From the NCBI GenBank assembly GCA_028564675.1, contig JAOVVO010000029.1, positions 62,001-126,000 on the forward strand: 64,000 nucleotides of DNA, given 5' to 3'. The notes under the pieces are model-generated. The model did not search any database, was not told the origin of the DNA, and saw nothing but the letters and a program-made list of their open reading frames with translations. The DNA is from Onchocerca lupi (Eukaryota > Nematoda > Chromadorea > Rhabditida > Onchocercidae). The translations under genes and the position numbers were made by a program. Of the stretch, positions 39,601 through 53,900 are shown piece by piece (within the stretch, counting starts at the first letter, position 1; each line of letters starts with the position of its first letter).

Positions 39601-42600
39601 TTTTACAAAGCTAACACAATAACAGTGTCTATCAATTTCCCATTAAATATTAAGTGAATTTATTATTCCGAAGTTACCAGTTGAATGTCCATCATAAACT
39701 AGCTTCTAGAAAGCGTAGTTTATAATGGACATTCGACTGATAACTTCAAAATGATAAACTGATAGCTGAAAATCTCACAGTTACTTACTCAATACAGTTG
39801 TAATGCTAAGCAGATCAAATCTTAAGATAATTCACATTTATCTTGTTTAATCAAGAAAATTTAAATGAACCTAAATGACATTGGATTGGTAAGATCCAAT
39901 ACGTTAGATTTATAATCCGATAGAATAAATGGAAATACTGGGTACTGCATGAGATCATTATATGAACGACCAGCCAACTTATTTAACTGCATCAAGTATC
40001 TGTAATAAATACTACCAACTGAACGATAAAACAATTGAACGATTGACGATGATAGAATTTGAATGATTATAGAGATTCATTCATAAGATCTGGGCACTGA
40101 ATGAGATCAATTTTTTTATTATTTTTTCTTCTTTTTTTGTGACAGAAAGAATTAAACAAAACAAGTTTGCACAGAAACATAGCAGAATGGATTAAGTTCT
40201 GCAATAAAAACTAACTCAAAATTGGTGATCGTTCCTTCGCGCCATAACTGCGTGGTTGATTGCACAGATACGTTCGAAAAACTGGATAATTTACACAATG
40301 TCGATGAGAGTAGTTGCAAAGCAAACTGATCACGCTTCTGGAATATATCTTTTTTGTATAATGAATTATTCAAGAATAAAATTCTTTAATTACCTTGGAA
40401 AATATTCCCAAGAAATTACTTCTCATCAAAGAAATTAAGATAACCAAGAAAATTATTTAAGAGAAAAAAAATTACGGCTGAAAAAAAAAATCTCTTCTTG
40501 TTAACAAAATAAAATTAATTTGAATAAGAGGAAAAATAAAAAAAAATGCCACTAAAAAAATCGCCGTAATTTATCTCATTGGTAAATAGTTGAGTGCTCA
40601 CCGCTTGTTCTTCGAAAACAATCAAATAAGTTTGACCGTCTGACAAGAAAATTTCCAAAGCAGTATCTTTTAAAAGATGATCTCGTTTGTAGATTTCGAC
40701 CAAATCTTCATAGTTCCATCGAATAAATAGTGTATTGGCACGAATTGATCTCTTCTATAAGTGAAATTGTTTAATACATGAGAATACTAACAATTCAAAT
40801 GACTAAAAGAATTCATATCAAATAATGCAGCAAACAAGAAGAAAATGAAACAATATCGCAAAAAAAAGCAAAATTATTTTATTTTGCTAAAAATAATTCA
40901 TATTAATGTATGATAAAGTAATATCAAGAAGTCAATAAAGAATTTGGTCTTTACAAAACTGCAAACAAAAGCAATATTGAATACTTTACATGTTTTTATG
41001 CAAAAATTTCAGTTTATCAAATAGATAGATATAACTAAATAGAAATACGTCAGCATAAAAAGCGAAAGGCAAACCTGTATGGATCTTGTGTAATCACTGT
41101 GAAAATAAAATTTTTTGTCGCCAGCAAGAATTTCACCGCTACTTTCAACTGTTGATCTTACGACCACGGCTGGTAATGATAAAATGATGCGTTCACCGGG
41201 TACTAAACCATCTTCCAAGCTCAATTCATTCATATTTTTTCTTAAATCGCTCTATAAAAAAAAAAAAAAAAAAAAGGAAAAAAAAACTACACAAATCTAA
41301 TATATAAATTGAATCGTTTAATCTATTTCATATTTAACTATATAGTACCATCAGGACATCATATGAAAAATCATATCAAGCAATATCATCTAATTGCATT
41401 CATCACAATAAGCAGGAGAGTTAGTAGAGGAATTATTAAGAAATTTTGAGGAGGGTTAGTAGAGAAATTATTAAGAAATTTTGAGGAGAGTTAGTAGAGG
41501 AATTATTAAGAAATTTTGAAGTCCATATAAATCAGTAAGTCAAAAAAAAAAAAAAAAAAATAGATCATTCAACTTTCATTCCATTAAAAAAAATTGCTTC
41601 GGATTTTATAAGCTTTCAATCATTCTAGCCGAAATTATCTTTTCTTTAAACTAACCAGCAAATGAAATAAAGGAGGAGATTTTTCACGTTTTTTCAATTT
41701 GTTTTTCGATTGTAACCGTAAAAATTTGGTATCGAACGATAAAGGTGAAGATATCAATCTACGACGTTCTCTGTTTGGTCCTTCTGTAGGATCTAGTGCC
41801 CAACTTGATGGCCATGATTCCGAGTCATGACAAAGACCTTCAGGATGACAAAGATCTATCTATAATATCGAACTATAAAACAGTCAATAAAACTTAAGCT
41901 ACAGTAACTGAAATATAGAGACCTTCCGAAAAGCCTTTGTATTCCAATTACTGCAGTAATTCTATAAGACAACAGAATAATTGAGAAATTTAAGAATTTT
42001 ATACATTACTGTTTGTTTATTTTGAAAATTTAATGTTCTCAGTATTAGATTATGATTGCTTTCTTGGATAATTTAAAAAGATAATGTTAAAAATTCATTA
42101 GTGGATAGATGAATGCATTATAAGAATCTATTGTTATATCTTAAAAGAACACAGCAGAACCGACAAATTGCAATTCTTTGAAACAGTGAGTAGGTGAAGC
42201 TATACAAATCACCAGAATTAAAAGTTGTTATATTAACAAAATTACCAATAATCCATCTAAAAATAGATCAGAAGCCATATTTCTTAGCTCTAATTCTCGA
42301 CAAGTTTTCATGAAATTTCTTCGTAGCAAATTTTGATCTTCTACAACTCGACATGTCATTTGCATCGCTATCTGCAATACATGACAATGAGCGAAATGTA
42401 CTAAATTGAAAAAACTAAAGTATATTTAGTGATATATAAATAACTGAACAAAATGAAAAATAGCATTATGTGAAATAATAAACAGCATTCTACATTTAAT
42501 TTGTTGCGGTGTGATGTTTGCATAATGACATAAGGAAAATTACTTTTTTTATTCATAGTTGCAAAATTTATTAGAATAATCATGGAAACTAGAATCTGAG

Positions 42601-44962
42601 TCAAAATATTTAAGTAAGGACTCAATAGAATTATCTAAAAATCAAACTCAGCCAAGTCAATTTAATAATCCTTAAATAATAGAAAGAAATTTTACACCTC
42701 CATTCGACTCTTTGTATGTTGTTTTTCTTCAACAATATAACGACTTGCTCTTTGTTGTACCTTTGCTAAGAATTTGTTACGGTATTCCAAATAGCCATGA
42801 ATAGCTAATGACTCATCCATATTCAAAGATTCAAATCGATCTAAAAATGAACTTTGTAAACTATAACATCAAATTATATTTTCTCAATCAATCTGATCAT
42901 GAAAAAAAAAAAAAATAATTGGTTTGTCCAACATCAAGTTAAACTAGATTAATAGCATCATTTTTTGAGCAATGTATGAAAAGATTTAACTCCAGTTTCA
43001 GAGATTCATTTTTTTGGCAATATCCTTTTTACTAAGTATCCTTTCTATTATTAGGACACAGAAATTTTTTCCAGCAACGCACTGATATGTGAAATGAAGT
43101 TTTTTAGCATCTTAAATTATAAGAATTTCCATTAATAAGCGGAATGCATATCATTAGACAATCATTATTGGAAAAATATTTCATACCAGCATCTAAAGTC
43201 GCCAAAGGAGATTCAATCTGTAATTTTCTTAAAAATTTGATTAAATTTTCAATATCTTTTTGAATGTTCAAATCCTTGACAGCATCCAACAATGCCATTT
43301 CATGCAACGACAAATTTAGAGCACATTGATATTCCTTAAACAAATCGCAATAATGATGATTGAAAAATATGTCTCCGTATTTGATTAAAAACGCAAGTAA
43401 TTTTGATCTTGGAAATAAAATTTAAATCTTCTCATTTGACTTTAATACATGAATTAATATAGTGGCAAATTCTGAAACTAATAGTTGTTCGATTAGGATC
43501 ATGTTTGGTACTAAATTAAGAAATTTTGAAACTAACCAAATTAGCATCAAGAAGTAATTTTAGATGATTTTTGTTTGATATTAATGTCTTTACAATCATC
43601 AAACGTTTTTTCATTTCCCAATCGTTTTTCTAAAGAACTGTTGATATTAGAGTTTTGAATATTTGAGAGAAAAAGGTATGAAAATTTCTTCTCACAATTA
43701 AATTGAAAAAAAAAAAGGAAAGGAAAGAAATTCTCTTCTAAATAATATTATCTTTAATTTGTATCGAAAAATTTCAGACTGTTTTTGAAAGATGTTCAAA
43801 ATCTGTTCTTTAATATTTCATAGTGAGAAAACCAACATTTCTTTCTCTATTCAGTGCGTTTAAAAATAATTTGTTAATTTTTGTTGACGCCGGAAAAAGT
43901 ACAAAAGCAATAAGCGGACCAAATAAATGTCCGGTACGATCGCGACATATATTTATTAAATGATCCTTGTTGGTAAAATGCTCAGAAGTTATTCCCCGTG
44001 TGTCATCCTTAAAAAAATTAATCGGAATTATAATAAACGAAAAATTATATGCAATTTATTTCTGGGCAGAATGAATTAGGCGAAAAATTATATGCAATTT
44101 ACATTTTCGCAAAACGAACTAGGTATATGCTTCATAATACTGGATAACGGATAAACAAACTGAAACATTATCTGAATTTTTGAAATTTCTTAAAAAATTC
44201 AAATGAAACACTAAAGCCTTACCCGTTTACAAACTAGAGATAGGAATGAAAGGAATATTTCGAATAATTTCATTTCCTGATTTGTAACAGCTTCAAATGA
44301 TTTCATTGGCATGCTAGTAAAAAATTGCGAGATTTCAGTGATACAGAATATTAGACGTTCGGCACACTCATCTATCGAGGGCAAGTGTTTGTTGTAGCTA
44401 TTTTTGAAGGGACATTTCCAATCTGAAATGTCTTAAAACTATAATTTATTTTTTCCTTTAATTAAAATTCCAAATGAATTTCTCAGCTTATATCGTTATA
44501 TATTTCTTATTTCTCGATAAACTCTTTCATCCAGTGCCCCACTACTTTGTTGTCAGAGAGAAATTCCAATCGTCTGGAAAATACTACAATGTGCACGCAA
44601 TGAAAATTTGTCTAAAAGATATAACTTGAAAAAAAAAAATAGATGTGTTCAAAGTTCACAAAGTTCCTAATTTCACAAAAGCACTTTTCTAAGTAAAAAT
44701 GATTTTTGGAATGATTATTACCAATTTTAAAATGAGAAACATACAATCTCGAAAATCAGCAACTGTTCCAAGCACTGCGGAAAGTGTTCCAGACAGAAAA
44801 TTACTAGTAGAAGATGCATCATTTTGTGTCTCGGTGTCCGCCATATCATCAGCACTTTCTGCATCAACAGATAATAAGTCATTCACTGAATCCCAGTATG
44901 ATTTATCTGGAAAATAAGGGGAAAACCATCATGATTCACGAAATTTTTTCGTAAGTTTTTGT

Positions 44963-44994
<32 letters not shown>

Positions 44995-47900
44995 GAAAAA
45001 AAAATTTGCTGCAGAACCACATAAATTTTTTTCTATTCCTATAGAAATTTATCCAAGCTTGAAAACATGGAAAATGTTGGAAACTACTTCGCTTCTGACT
45101 GTGAAATAAATTTTAAAATATCGTACAAAACTTAACTTTACAATATTAGGTTACCATAAATTTTAAAACATCGAACAAAATTCAACTTTACAATATTAGC
45201 TTACCATTCTGTGCATAAATTGAAATTTAAATAAACATTATAGTTTTCAACAAATCGAGTTTTCGACACATAATTCTTATCAAAAATAAAAATTTCAGAA
45301 AATTAGAAAATGACTCAGTCCCAACCCATTTACAATTTCAATAATAAAATTTTACCATTATTTAGATACAATTTCTGCAGCACTGACAACCATAAACCAT
45401 AAACATATGCAAGACCCTGACGAATGATTTTTTCTGACTGGATATCTGTATTCAGATTTGCTATTTGTAGCAACCATAGCATCTTCTGACACATTCTGTA
45501 CAGGTGTGAATTGCTGAAAAGGTTATTTAATGAATGCTGCAAACAAAAAAAGGTAAGAAACACTGAGAAACTTGACATAAAATCACGTGGTTTCTTATAT
45601 TTAATTCTTTATAAACTTTAAATATTTTACCGATAAGGTAAACATAAACGTATAATTCTCCTCACGATACCAAACCAACATTCCATAAAGGGAACTGTTG
45701 CACTCACGTGAATCAAATCAGTTGTTCTGCAGACAAAATTTCATTATAAATCATATCTGAAACGTCTACTGAAGAAGAAAGCTGAAGAAAATTATTTCTA
45801 ACTCATCATGAAGATTATTTATGAATCATAAATAGGATGGCATACATGGGAGGAAGTGAAGCAATTCTTCTTAGAATAGAAACAACAGTAGTGCATAAGC
45901 CAGCATGCATCATTGCTTGCATCAGCATTTCATTTTCGCTAAATAACTGAAAGAATATTTTGGTAATAGGATGGAAAATTTTCAAAATTTTGCGAAGCAT
46001 TTAGCTTTATGCAACAATTCCCTTATTTCTTCATATGCAAATATGACGTGAGGGAAATCATTCAACTACTTTGAATTCTCTCTCTAGAATCAGCATTGTA
46101 TTGAAATTATAATCATTTCACTCCACAGAAAAATCGAATTCCTCAATTATGAGATTAGTATGCTGAATTAAATCGTTAAGCTACCACGTTTTAAAACATA
46201 GTACAATGCTAAAGGAATGCGATAACTTAAAATAAAAATTAATTAACCGCTATCAGTATAGATGAAATATTCCAGTAAATATGCAAGCTCGAATAGCAAA
46301 CGCTTTCTTCCCATAACACAAATATTGCCTTCAATGATAGGCACTTGAATTGATTTACTTTTAGAAATGGTACATGATCTGAACCCAACCTGAAATTAAA
46401 TATAAGGTAATAAAGAAAGGATGAAAAAGGAAAAGGAAAAAGTCAATGATTTAGAACTGTTGAACGTTAGCTTAACTCAATAACAAATAATTTTTCATCC
46501 ATTTCCTGCTACATCAACTTGACATTATACACTCACTCATCATTGAAACGAACTGCTTCTTCAAAAAGTAAGGAGAACAATGATGAAGCTATTTCATCTG
46601 TTACAGGATAACCTTTCATTTGATTGGAAAGTAATTCAAACCCATCGTTTCTTATGAAATTGAATCGCATTTTCGAATCTGCTCGAAGCTAAAATAGACT
46701 GATTGTTTCAGAAATCAAATAACTTTTAAAGTCGAATTCATTTCAATGAATCTTTCCAGAATATCTTTTCAGAATATTTATATGATGAATGATTCTGGAA
46801 CTAAGTAGAAAAGTTTCGTGAAACCACTGAAGCTGCATATTTTCATGAAATTGAATATTTGTAAGAAAAATACCAAAATATGCTTCAGCAAGCTGAACAC
46901 ATGATCTCGAAAACGTTCATCAGATTGATTTGTCAGCAGAACTACAACAGCTTGCCATGATATCCTCGTATTTACAATTTCACTAAAAGATGCATCTGGA
47001 GCATTTTGAATAATTACTGCTAATTGTTCCAAACATCCTATAACATGTTAATTATTTAGCAAAAAAATTAAATCAACGTAAAAATAACAAATATTGTGGT
47101 CGAAATTTTTGGATTATTACATTTTAAAATCATAAATATTAATGAAGTCAATGAACTTCAGTGAATTCAATAGACGAGATAGAAACGCAGTAGCAAGAAA
47201 AAATCAGTATCACTGCGAGATGGACAATATTTAGGATATTTAGGATAAAACATGAAAGAATAATAATCAGGAAAAGATTTTCTATCAAATAATATCAAGA
47301 AAATATCCGGTAATTAATAAAAGATGTGTTTTAAGCAGCGCAACTCCAGTCCGAAATGACCATGTATCGACTCTTGAAAAAGATTCTAGATTTAACTGTT
47401 CTATCTGTCCATTTGGGGACTTGAAAATGATAATTTCAAAAATACTCAATCTTTCAGAACATAACATTAACATTGGAAAATGAAAGAAGAAAACTTACTA
47501 CAACGAAGATTACAAAACCAATTGATTAAACTTTCCTCTTCTGTAATAACTAATTTATCTTCGTAACATTCATTCGATTTGTTTTTTGCTCTTTCTAGAT
47601 CACAAACCTAAATTAATAATCCAACAATTTAAAGATCAAACCGTCCTAAAACAATCCCAATCTGCTTTACTTTCAAATAAACTTTCTGCACTTTTTGTGA
47701 GTTTATAAATTTAAAAACATCATAAACAATTGTTGATGGTCATTGCCAATCAAACGAAACAAATATTGAGTTTACCGAACTCAAAAAAACGAAAACTAAA
47801 AAAAAGGGAAAAAAACTTAAAAAAACTAAAAGAAAGGTAAAGAAAAAACGAAAAAAAAAACTGTAAACAAAAACTAAAAAAAAAACTCTAGTACATGGCA

Positions 47901-50900
47901 AATGATAGCAACATAAAACAGCTTCAAAAATATAACCGCCTGATGGAATATGATAACAAAAAAGATATATCCAAGGCATGAAACACCAACCAAATCGAAT
48001 TCGCTTTTCTTATAAGCAGTACTGGAGTGTTTTGGATCAATAGAATGCTCAATGTTTAGGCCATCACTTAAACATGCTGCTTCATACATCTGCCGTAATT
48101 TTATAACCGAACGTTCTTTAGTCCAAAATTCGACAATACGATCTGCAATATTGTTTCCAAACAATAACAAAGAAAATTGGCTATCATTATCTTAATTATT
48201 GTTACTGCTCAATTATTCAGTATTGACTGCAATTTTTTGAAAAAAGAGTATAAGAGGAATTACGACAAGACCTTCCATTTTTTGAAATCTTTAAAAAATT
48301 TCTGATCTGTAGTGGAAATTGATTTAGATTAAATGAATAACTTTCTCAAAATGAAAAAAATTATGAAAATTTAGATTTCTACCAAGCCTATATTACAATT
48401 TATTTTTAATAATCTGGTGCTGTATGAGAGCTAGTGCAATGACATTAGAATCTAAAAGAAAGCCAAACGAACTTTTTCCAAGAATGTTACAATAATCTTT
48501 CAAACGACGCACTAAATCAGTATCACCCAATAAATCAAATTTATTTTCCTCTTGCAACAATCCTGCAATACATCTATTCAGAAATGATACGAATTTGATG
48601 GCTTAGAATCAATTAACTAAGTCAGAATTTTTTTTAAACTAATTGAAAGTTAAAACAGAATCAATTTATGAATTCTCATCGATCCTAAAAAATTATTTCC
48701 GCTTTTTAACTTTTCTTTAGACAAGAAATTAAGTTACGAATGACAGACCTTGCTGCAACCAATGGAAATTATCGGTATGACCATATGTGATATATGTATG
48801 AGCAGCTGCATGAGAAAGAAATATGAAATCCCATAAATAAATTGTCCCTTCTGCTACTTCTAATGAACCTAGCAGTATACGAATAATCGTTAACAGGGTA
48901 TCAATTAATGATGCAATATCTTGCATCTCAATTTGATAATTTTTATCATCTTGAAGCATTTCCAAAATGGTCTGAAATTAAGTTTAAAAAGGATTTTATT
49001 ACAAACCATTATCGATTAGCATCAACTGTAAACTAGAATTTTAAACAATTTGAAATATAATGATACCAACAAATTTTTTAATTATTTAATAAAAGCTAAT
49101 AAATCGCAGCTCTCTTAAAAGTACTACAAGGAATCCTATTGTTCTTTCTCGAAATTTCATCATAGGGAGAAATCCAAACCCACTTACCAGGAAAATTTTT
49201 TTAAGAAAATTGACTCGCTTCAACTGCTTCTTGCTGAAGACAGAACATTCTGTTGTTTCCTCTGAAATGCAGTGTGCAATGTCTTCTAACATAATGCGCC
49301 ACTGCAGCATTCTTTCCCGACCCTTCCTGAAAATAAATGATGCATTGGAATGATTAATAGTACTAAAATTAAAATATACATCACTGTTTCTTTATATACT
49401 TTCATTATGAAAATAAGCAAAAAAAAAATAAGATTAATATTCAGAAATAACACTGATTTCTAGACATCAAATCTATAACATGCGAAAATGATGAGAAATT
49501 ATTAGAAACAAAAAATTATTAACAATACTAAGAAAACAATAAAAATCCTAAAAAAAACAAACCATATCCAGGGAGTGCAAACCAAACGTACTATGAGTTC
49601 TGGATCAGCAATCAACCATTCTTTTGACCTTTCACTTGAAAATTTTTTTTCCGGTAGCAAGGAAATACATGAAACTCGAAATTCCTGGAATATTTCGCAC
49701 AAATTTATGAAACGAGCCTTATATATAAATCATTTTTCGCTTGAACTGAAATAACTGAACATTAATAATTCCAATCGAAATTTGTTTGCATAAGGATGAT
49801 ACACATTACCTTAAGCATTTGAGCATCGAGATAAACAAGTGACGACGAGAGACATCGTATTATGCAGTCATATACATTTGAAAGGGTATATTCGTTTGTG
49901 AAAAGACTAACTCGTCGTAGAAATTGCAGCAATAGACGAAAGGTAATTGCTTGTTCATATGCGCTACGTTTTAAGTCGATAGTCTACAATTTTTTTGAAT
50001 ATTTCGAAAAATATAAATTAGTTAAGAAGATTTAGAGTCAGAATTCTTCTATTAATTACTTAAAAATTATGAAGAAAAAGTATTTAAATGAAGACAATCA
50101 GCGTGAATCCACTTTACATCAGAATCGCTCTTGGGGGATTAATACGGTTAATACAATAACGAACTTTTTAGCGTCTCCAAACATATACATAAACTTATAA
50201 GATCAACACTTCAAACAATATCATTTCTCAAGGAACAGCAATCGATGATAGCAATAGAAAATTTACCTCTGCAAACATAAAAAGGAAAAGATTTTGTGAG
50301 CCAAGCGATAACAAACAATCATTGACAAAAGTTTTTCCTAATCGCTTCACCATTGGACAATTCCATTCTAATAGATACCTTTCAGTGGGAGGTAAGTGAC
50401 CGAGTTCCACTTTTCTTTGGCTATTTTGTGAGTGAGATTTTCGCTGTACATATGCCACGCGGTCTCTAAATGATCAGTATTTATAAATTTTTTTATTTGC
50501 TCACTAAAATTAACTTTAAAAAAAAGTTCATATTTCGACTTTACTACGAATTATGTTTTCATTTTAAATAATATGAGAGCTTCAGAATAATATAAATAAT
50601 TATATATATTTATATTTTATATGACTAGGAAAGTAAAGTCATATGCTTTCAATTATATGGTGAAAAATAACTAAACTGGATGAATTTCTAAAAAAAAAGA
50701 AAAAAAAAGAAAAAAAAAAAAAGGAAAAGAGAAAAAGTACCTTATAACAAAAAGAAAATCTTGCTGAAGGCGAGCAAATGCTGTTGTAACATCAGAAAAA
50801 AGTTCAAGAAAGGCGTTTTGTTGAAAAGAAACATCATGAGAGGACAGCAAAGATGTCAATCTCAGCATTAGAGAACTGACATTACACGCGGCCAAAGAAA

Positions 50901-53900
50901 TACAATCACAGCCAAGAGCGCGCAAAATAAGCACTTGTGGAGCTTTCAAAGAACCTAAAAGAAAATAAAATAATAAGCTTTTTATAACTTTTTTTGTGAG
51001 TAAATTCATAAATAAATGGAAAGTCTTCCATTATATACATTAGTTCTTCTAAAGTCTTCAACTGTAGTGTCTCGAAATCTAACATAAATGTAACAGAAAA
51101 CTAAGAAGAGAAAAATCTTTTCAATATATAACCAAATGAAAATTGTCAGCTGGTTAAAATCTCATGAAAATAGATGGAGCTTCTAGATTATTTAATTGGT
51201 ATGGGAACTCTCAACTGAAAATATGTGACATTATTCATTACCTCTAAATCCAAGAATTGATGATAGCTCATAAACTGTTTTCGTGCAAGCCAAGTCTTTT
51301 TGCAATGCACCAAAGCCGAAAACAAATGATAATTTTTTTAAAGGTTTCGTGCATTTATGTTTCACGCGCATAATGAAACTTTGCGAATTAATCCAAATCT
51401 ATAATTCACTAAATTATGATGACAAAAACTGATTAATATGAATAAACAAATAAACAAACATCAGATTACAAGTTCTCATTGACCAATCTATAAAGGAAAT
51501 CTGTTTTTTTTCTCTTTTTTTTTTTTTAAGGGAAAGAAAAGAAACTTGAAAGTTGCAGTGATTTTTTGAAATTTTATCGAATATAAGAGAAAAAAAAATG
51601 TCTGAAATAAAATAAAAATACCAACATGTACTACATGCATCGAATTAATAGTGATCATTGATACTACAAAATGGTTCCAGGCATCAACCGTTAATACTGA
51701 TCGAAGACATCTGGTGCGACTTATCTTACCATTGAGAGTAATACTTAAAGATTATAGTGTATTATCAGTCGTGCTTCTCAGAAGCTACACAACATAGGAA
51801 TAAAGTTTTCAGGCAATGATCATTTTATTGTTTGTGTTAATATTGGTGAAATGAGAATTCAAATTATAAAGATATTCTTCTATTAGTTTTAATGTCCATG
51901 GTACTGCTTCATGCATAAAATTTGCAGACAAATTTATTATTGAAAATTGGAAGGCCTAAAGATTGCAAAAAAAAAAATAACATTCTGCATGAAAAATAAT
52001 TTATAAATATCAAAAAGAAGAAAAAATTCTTTAGATGGGAAATACCTCATATGTAAAGTACGGCCATCAGATGATATCTGAAGCAGAAAACTCATATTAT
52101 CAGCATCCATTGAACAAATTGGATAAATCTGTTCCAAAGCATCAGCGGTTTCCTGCAAAAGAATTTTGAGCAATGGAATACGGGGATAATTTTCTAGAAA
52201 AAGAGAAAATAAGTGTGAATTAAATTTAAAGTAGTATAAATTCGAACACAAGGAATTACTAGAATAAGAATATATGCATTTTAGATAAAGCCAAAACGTC
52301 ACTAATTTGTTTTCAATTAACACATATTTATATCGAACTTAATTAGCTAGTGAAATTAATTAGATCGACTTAATTACAGAAATAATAAAAAATAATATTC
52401 ATATAGAAATAATTGTTGAATTAATCAAGTTTGAGTTGTCAGAAATTAATATATTACATTTTGATGCCTGGAAATTCAAATCATTAATGTCATGAAATGA
52501 TCTTGTAAAATTTCATACTAAAATAAATGTATCCTACCCTTTTTTGATATTCTTGCGACAATAACCAAAAAGAAACAGTAAGTCCATCAGTTAAACAAAA
52601 TGACCAATCAAACATAAGTTTTGCAGCACAACATTGATCAAAAGAATCTTCTTCATGTTTACTGACTGCTAAACTGCTTAAAGATCCAGAAAATAGTTGA
52701 ATATCGTATGTTTCCTCAGTATGCTTTTTAAAAGATGAAGTATTCCGTGGCGGAGATAATTTTCCTATCTGAAATTTGCGATTAGTTAATCTAACAATCT
52801 TTAACTGTTAGTATAATAATTATAGTATTTAGATGAACTGAATAATTTTTGAATTAAGTGATTATTTGTTTTAATAAATTACAAAAAAAATACGAGTTGG
52901 ATATAAGACTTTACCTGATGATTTTCATCAAATGAAACGCTGTTTCGCATTGTTTTGTCGCAGTTAAATTTGATATGAGCATGAACTTTTTGTGGAAAAA
53001 CATAGATATCTTTTGATTCAATTTTCTCGTTTAGCAGTAATTCCAATAAAGCTTCCACTAAGGCTACCTTCAAATAATATTAACATTTGTTTTCAAAAAT
53101 GAAGACTTCTGAAAATCAAATTGTAATGGAAATCGTAAGAATTTGTAAATACACCATTAAAAACATGAATTTCTACACTTTTGATTTGTCCAACAGCTTA
53201 TTTTTCATCTCTCTCTATTATCAGCTGAGTAACAGATAATAATTCCAAAAAGAAATTATATAAGTTATCTTTTTATGCAAATAGAATATAAAAGTCCCAT
53301 CCAAATGCAACTAATTTTTAGTCAGAAATTAAAAACAGCTTTGATAATCTCATCAAGCTCAAGTGCATAGAAGAACTCATTTAAAACGTTGAATACTATA
53401 TACCTGCAAATAAGGAGCACTTCTCACAATTGTAAATACATCGCGCATATTTGATGGTGTAAGATTTGTGGAAGCCAAATCAAAATAGAAAATAAGGAAA
53501 ATCCGAAAACAATTCTGAGACACCGATATTTCAGCTAGTGTTCGTAGCAAATGCATAATAATAAGATTTAACTGCAAATCATTTTAGAAGAGTAGTCCCC
53601 ATATATATGAATTTTAAAAAAACGACTTTTTAAAATTTGTTCCAGACGACATTCCTTGAAGGAATGAGATGCAATTTAATAATCTCACACAAATTTCGAA
53701 AAAAAAAAGTTGACTGAAACATCAATTACCTTGTTAAAAAGAACAAGTTTCTTGTTTTTGTCAAAATAAGCATTTAACATTGCATATCGAAGAATACTGC
53801 ATATCTTACGAATATAATATTCATTATGGGATGAAATACTACGCACAGTTTGAAGATGTTTTTGAAGCAGTACTATTGAAATAGCAAATAATTGCGAGCA

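Larger units (their letters stand above)
37440..41250 (-). other. lyst-1: lyst-1: PH-BEACH module
   Basis: Exons near 41250-41075 (LVPGERIILSLPAVVV) and 40757-40600 (IRWNYEDLVEIYKRDHLL, TALEIFLSDGQTYLIVF) form the PH-like part. BEACH exons follow: 40340-40215 (WREGTITNFE), about 39998-39880 (YLMQLNKLAGRSYNDLMQYP, VFPFILSDY), 39213-38985 (PYHYGSHYSNIGIVTHYLVR), 38680-38480 (DFKELIPEFFYLPDFL), 38179-38024 (LIHRQALES, WIDLIFGYKQTGKAA) and 37622-37443 (TYGQMPLQLFH). All the diagnostic BEACH core strings are present, so the module looks intact. Confidence 0.93.
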
